Part shown: positions 10,301 to 12,729 of the stretch, piece by piece
Layout: each line of letters opens with the position of its first letter
Position numbering within the stretch: the first letter of the stretch is position 1
Notes under the pieces: model-generated
What the model saw: only the letters and a program-made list of their open reading frames with translations
Told to the model about the DNA's origin: nothing
Databases searched by the model: none
Assembly (NCBI GenBank): GCA_004335835.1
Contig: RWJK01001505.1
Coordinates: 1-12,729 of the forward strand
Source: Scenedesmus sp. ARA3
Taxonomy: Eukaryota; Chlorophyta; Chlorophyceae; Sphaeropleales; Scenedesmaceae
Direction: 5' to 3'
DNA: 12,729 nt
Position numbers and translations under genes: made by a program

Positions 10301-10886
10301 CAGGTACTGGGCGGCACAAATAGCGCAAGGAGGTGCAGCAAGGTGCAGGCAGTTCAGAAGTTCTCAGCATCTACAGAGGCAGCTCTTTGACCACCAGCTG
10401 CACGTGCAGGTACTGCGTAAGGACATGCACGGAGATGGACAGAAATGCAGGCAGTGCAGCACAGCAAGTCGGCACGAGTGCAGCAACATGCGCTGCATGG
10501 CCAGTGGCAGGCCTGTGCTGTGGCGGCGTGCAGCACCCCCGCCGCTGCCGCCGTTAAAAGTTGTTCAATCCCGCCTGCTGCACGGCTAGTGTCCTGCAAG
10601 CTGGCCCAGGGCATCCCTGCTGCAAGCAGCAACACCCACACACCACACGCAGCTTCCGGCTCCCACCTGCACACTGCTGGGCACGTTGCTTGCATACAAG
10701 CAGTCGTGGTTGCTCAGGTCCAGCAGCAGCCCCACATGCCGCCCTGCTGCTGTCTGCGCTGCCAGCAGGTCTGGCACTGTCAGCCGGTGCTTAGGGGGCT
10801 CCGGCAGCTCCCAGCTGTCTAGGATCTGTTCTGAGAGTGGTGTCTTCATGGGCACAAAGCGGCTGGGCCACACAGGCTGCAGCGGC

Positions 10887-10917
<31 letters not shown>

Positions 10918-11805
10918 CACGCAGCAGCAGCGTAACTACCAGGGTTATGGCGTTCTGGTTGGTAGCAATTAAATTCAGCTGATGTCCTGGCGGTGAGCAG
11001 TGGGACGCACTGCTGGGAATAGCAGGTGACTGTCGCATGTCAGCATGGAGTGGGCAGCCTAGCAAAGCACAGCACCCAGCGAATGCAACCTCTGCTGCTG
11101 CAGCGATGTGCAGCGGCGTACTCTGCTTTGCAAGGCTCATGCAGGATGTTGAGAAAGGATGCCGCAGCGACTGGAGTGCAGTGAGCAACTCTACTTCTGC
11201 TGCTGCTGCTGCTGTGTAGGCAGGCAGGGAGGTGCCACTCACTGTGCCGTAGCCTGCATAGTTGCCCCACTTGAGCAGCTTCTGCAGCACAGATGGCACG
11301 TGGCTGCTGGCTGGCTGGCCGGGCGCCTCAGGTGCCACTGCATCTGCTGTCTCCGGCTGCCCAGCATACTGCAGGAATGCGAGATGCAGGCAGGGGTTGG
11401 TGCGTACGCTGGTGCAGAGAGCGCATCATGTGCTAAGGCAGCAGAGAACGTTGCGATGCTGCTGCTTGGCAGCTAGCTGTTCTGAATTGCTGCAGGGTGC
11501 AAGTTGCTGCCGGAGTTGACGCCTGCTCTGCGTCTTGTGCTGACATGTCAAGTGCATGTGCCGGACATTGGGTGCTGGCCATGAAAACAGCAGCATCCAG
11601 CACGTCTGGCAGCAAGGGCGACATGCAGGAGCTATACGACGTGCCGAGGTCAGAGTTTTGCAACGTCAAGATCAAGAATGCAAGTTTCAAGCAGGTGCTT
11701 ATGAGGCTGTTGCTTGACAGCAGCATCTTTGCTCACCCAGCTGGGATCCACGTCCGGGGCCGATGAGCCTGCGCGTGTCACCGTATCCAACATAGTAGTT
11801 GCCAT
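7328..11805 (-). CDS. mRNA-capping-type RNA 5'-triphosphatase (cysteine phosphatase fold), six exons, 690 aa, with long Gln/Ser-rich tail
   Basis: Exons (minus strand): 11805-11737, 11368-11243, 10876-10667, 9997-9871, 9001-7510, 7376-7328. All introns are GT-AG, and the phases (0,0,0,1,2) join to one 691-codon frame. The family removes the gamma-phosphate of nascent pre-mRNA, the first capping step, in the nucleus. Motifs in order: WGNYAGYG (about 55-63), RFVPMKTPLSE (about 71-81), GLLLDLSN (114-121, family Asp at 118), the P-loop HCAYGFNRTG with Cys175 and Arg181 (CX5R), and ARSRPPG (206-212). The order and the RPPG motif match metazoan and plant capping triphosphatases better than DUSP11/PIR1. 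Residues from about 235 to 690 are low-complexity Gln/Ser/Gly/Cys with poly-Gln runs and a basic cluster RRRRSSRLR near 627-635, a possible nuclear localisation signal. No guanylyltransferase KxDG motif is visible. The start ATG has purine at -3 and G at +4. The catalytic loop is split between exons 4 and 5. Family call is firm; the exact ends of exons 1 and 6 are inferred from splice consensus and phase. Confidence 0.87.
8378..8401. repeat. (GCT)8 run encoding a poly-Gln stretch in the capping enzyme tail
   Basis: Eight perfect units, read as CAG on the minus strand, encode the Gln run after CLPLE in the tail. A second, shorter run at 7791-7808 encodes another poly-Gln block nearer the C-terminus. 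Confidence 0.85.
8962..9560 (-). repeat. Tandem exon echoes in capping-gene intron 4 (five clear units and one decayed, including the real exon 5 start)
   Basis: Exon 5 opens gcag|GCTTCAACCGCACCGGC at 9001. The same junction recurs at 9102, 9182, 9320 and 9424, with a decayed unit near 9541 that has lost its AG; spacings are 101, 80, 138, 104 and 117. The shared exon part is about 40 nt and ends at CTCAT. The real exon continues TGAGCAC, while the echoes continue CTGCTG or CCGCTG into intron. Translated, the echoes read GFKRTGHVVASYLI, GFNRTGCVVADHLI, GFNRTGFVVASYLI (identical to the enzyme) and a frame-slipped GFNHTR. Four echoes keep an intact cag acceptor. Confidence 0.93.
9870..10666 (-). 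repeat. Tandem exon echoes in capping-gene intron 3 (five units including the real exon 4 start)
   Basis: Exon 4 opens cag|TACCTGCACGTGCAGCTGG at 9997. The same junction recurs at 10104, 10212, 10306 and 10412 (approximate first exon bases), periods about 107, 108, 94 and 106. Each unit is roughly 38-42 bp matching exon 4 (TACCTGCACGTGCAGCTGG, then TGGCCAAGGAGCT) and then about 60-70 bp of intron with Cys-type pyrimidine-rich sequence and AG. The copies have diverged: one reads TACGTGCATGTGCAG with AAG followed by TAG, another has lost most of its distal part. Homology to exon 4 stops just after CCTCC; the rest of exon 4 (9958-9871) is single-copy. The interval given covers the real exon 4 and its upstream intron; the repeat proper is about 9960-10420. 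Confidence 0.92.
10888..10917. repeat. (GCA)10 run immediately upstream of the exon 3 acceptor of the capping gene
   Basis: Ten perfect GCA units on the plus strand read as CTG/TGC repeats on the transcript strand, ending 11 bp before the cag acceptor (10879-10877). It takes the place normally held by a polypyrimidine tract. Confidence 0.88.
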
Positions 11806-11992
11806 TTCTCTCTATGCTGCACCTATGTGCTTGGCAAACTAGCTGACCTCACTTCACAGTTCAGCGCGTAGCTGGTACGCTTGAATGCGGCCCATCTGAG
11901 TCGTTGTAAGCATGATCAGAGACAAGTAGATTCCTCATCTAGCCGCGAAGGCATTGTGAAAACACAGTGGGTCAGAGCGACAACCTCTACAA

Positions 11993-12052
11993 CGCAGAAT
12001 AGGGTATGAAGCAGCACTATAGCGCAAAATAGCGTATGATGCAGCAGCAACA
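11993..12052. repeat. Two imperfect direct repeats of 30 bp
   Basis: The blocks beginning cgcagaatagggtatgaagc (11993) and cgcaaaatagcgtatgatgc (12023) match at most positions over about 27 bp with a period of 30. They lie about 190-250 bp upstream of the capping-gene ATG, so they could be regulatory or simply a small tandem duplication. Confidence 0.7.
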
Positions 12053-12527
12053 AAGCTTGGGCGTCACTGCTGAGCGCAGGTCGAAGGGCAGCATCGCGTA
12101 ACACTCGTGACAGACCGAGTTGTCAGTGACAAGTGCGCTTTCCCTCAGGCTGAGCACCTCAGGTCCTCAGTGAGCCCTCTCCCTGGGGCCCTGAAACGCT
12201 TGTTGATCATCAGCAATTTTCTGAGCGTGGAAACTCAAAGGGAGTGTGTCCTGGGACCATGGGTGATAGACACAATGGTGTGTCACTTCTGTCAAAGTCA
12301 AACGAACTGTGCCCTTCAGCTGTTTGTCATCCATCCTGGTTCAGCCATGCTCCTGACCTGGAATCCACTGAAGTGGTGAGTACAGCGAGACGAAATGATT
12401 GCGCCAAATCTTTAGTACAGCGTACTTCTGTGCAGCACTGCTGAGCCACATGAACAACCCAGCACGGTTGCCTGCGTTGCGAAGTCTTTAAGAGTTGCAT
12501 GGTCAAAGAAGAGTAGATGATAACTAT

Positions 12528-12534
12528 TATAAAA
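12528..12534 (+). promoter_or_regulatory. Possible TATA box TATAAAA facing right
   Basis: A TATAAAA match sits in the most AT-rich part of the window (gataactattataaaactg). If functional it would drive a plus-strand transcript towards or past the right edge. No downstream gene is visible to support this. Confidence 0.2.
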
Positions 12535-12606
12535 CTGAGTTTAGTTCGAGTGCTGCTGGCACAATGTCCTTAGGACCATCCTGCTGTGACCGCATGCGTC
12601 AGCTGG

Positions 12607-12643
12607 CACTGTCAGTGTCATTGTCATGACAAGCTGATCAGCT
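12607..12643. repeat. Cluster of three adjacent palindromes
   Basis: CACTG-T-CAGTG (12607-12617), TTGTCATGACAA (12621-12632) and AGCTGATCAGCT (12632-12643) follow one another within 37 bp; each is a perfect dyad. They could be protein-binding sites or a cruciform-prone spot. Confidence 0.6.
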
Positions 12644-12729
12644 GTACTGCTCGTTCGTGAGCACTTACATCTAGCCTTACACGCATGTGGTCTACGCAGG
12701 ATCTGATGAGGCTGTCAAAAGCCGAAACT

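Larger units (their letters stand above)
11806..12729. other. Upstream region of the capping gene, no supported gene
   Basis: No clear coding exon is seen. It is less GC- and CTG-rich than the rest of the window. It contains a 30-bp direct repeat (11993-12052), TTGTCA/TGACAA palindromes (12120-12132, 12621-12632), an AGCTGATCAGCT palindrome, and a possible plus-strand TATA box. A weak plus-strand exon-like block (12150-12376) is listed among the findings. Confidence 0.55.

Noticed and set aside
7328..11805. Assignment as DUSP11/PIR1-type RNA phosphatase
   Set aside because: FNRTG and RPPG with the RFVPMK...PLSE motif fit the capping-enzyme branch better, though a DUSP11-like role cannot be excluded because the guanylyltransferase is missing.
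1..12729. tRNA, rRNA or transposase genes
   Set aside because: I saw no cloverleaf-type sequence, ribosomal RNA signature or transposase/reverse transcriptase motif on either strand.

Overview
The window looks like nuclear DNA of a green alga, probably a chlorophycean. The reasons are spliceosomal GT-AG introns, many CTG/CAG runs, Ala/Gln/Pro-rich low-complexity coding sequence, TGTAA motifs placed like algal poly(A) signals, and a plastid transit peptide followed by a twin-arginine thylakoid signal. The order Sphaeropleales or Chlamydomonadales is only a guess from style.

I assembled three genes by hand from reading frame, splice phase and (for one) protein motifs. All three lie on the minus strand, head to tail. 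Right to left they are: (1) 11805-7328, six exons, 690 aa, an mRNA-capping-type RNA 5'-triphosphatase with an intact HCAYGFNRTG active site split by an intron, a very long Gln/Ser-rich tail and no visible guanylyltransferase domain; (2) 5543-2487, five exons all joined in phase 0, 615 aa, an unrecognised thylakoid-targeted Ala/Pro/Lys-rich membrane protein; (3) 931-2, a short putative secreted or lumenal protein of about 121 aa whose stop codon lies at positions 4-2.

The most unusual structure is a set of 'exon echoes'. In three introns of two unrelated genes, the junction between intron end and exon start has been tandemly duplicated back into the intron. Each unit is about 80-140 bp, usually 100-117 bp, and holds about 40 bp of exon start plus about 60-75 bp of intron with its own polypyrimidine/AG acceptor. 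Capping-gene intron 3 carries four echoes, intron 4 carries four clear and one decayed echo, and the last intron of the small left-hand gene carries three. Most echoes keep a usable-looking 3' splice site, giving a ladder of competing acceptors. In the capping gene their use would truncate the enzyme just before or just after the catalytic loop.

The remaining DNA is non-coding as far as I can see: 932-2486 (3' UTR of gene 2 and the spacer), 5544-7327 (3' UTR of gene 1 of the list and the gene 2 upstream region), and 11806-12729 (upstream of the capping gene, with several perfect short palindromes, a 30-bp direct repeat and a possible plus-strand TATA box). Nothing in the sequence shows that the three genes work together; their adjacency looks incidental.
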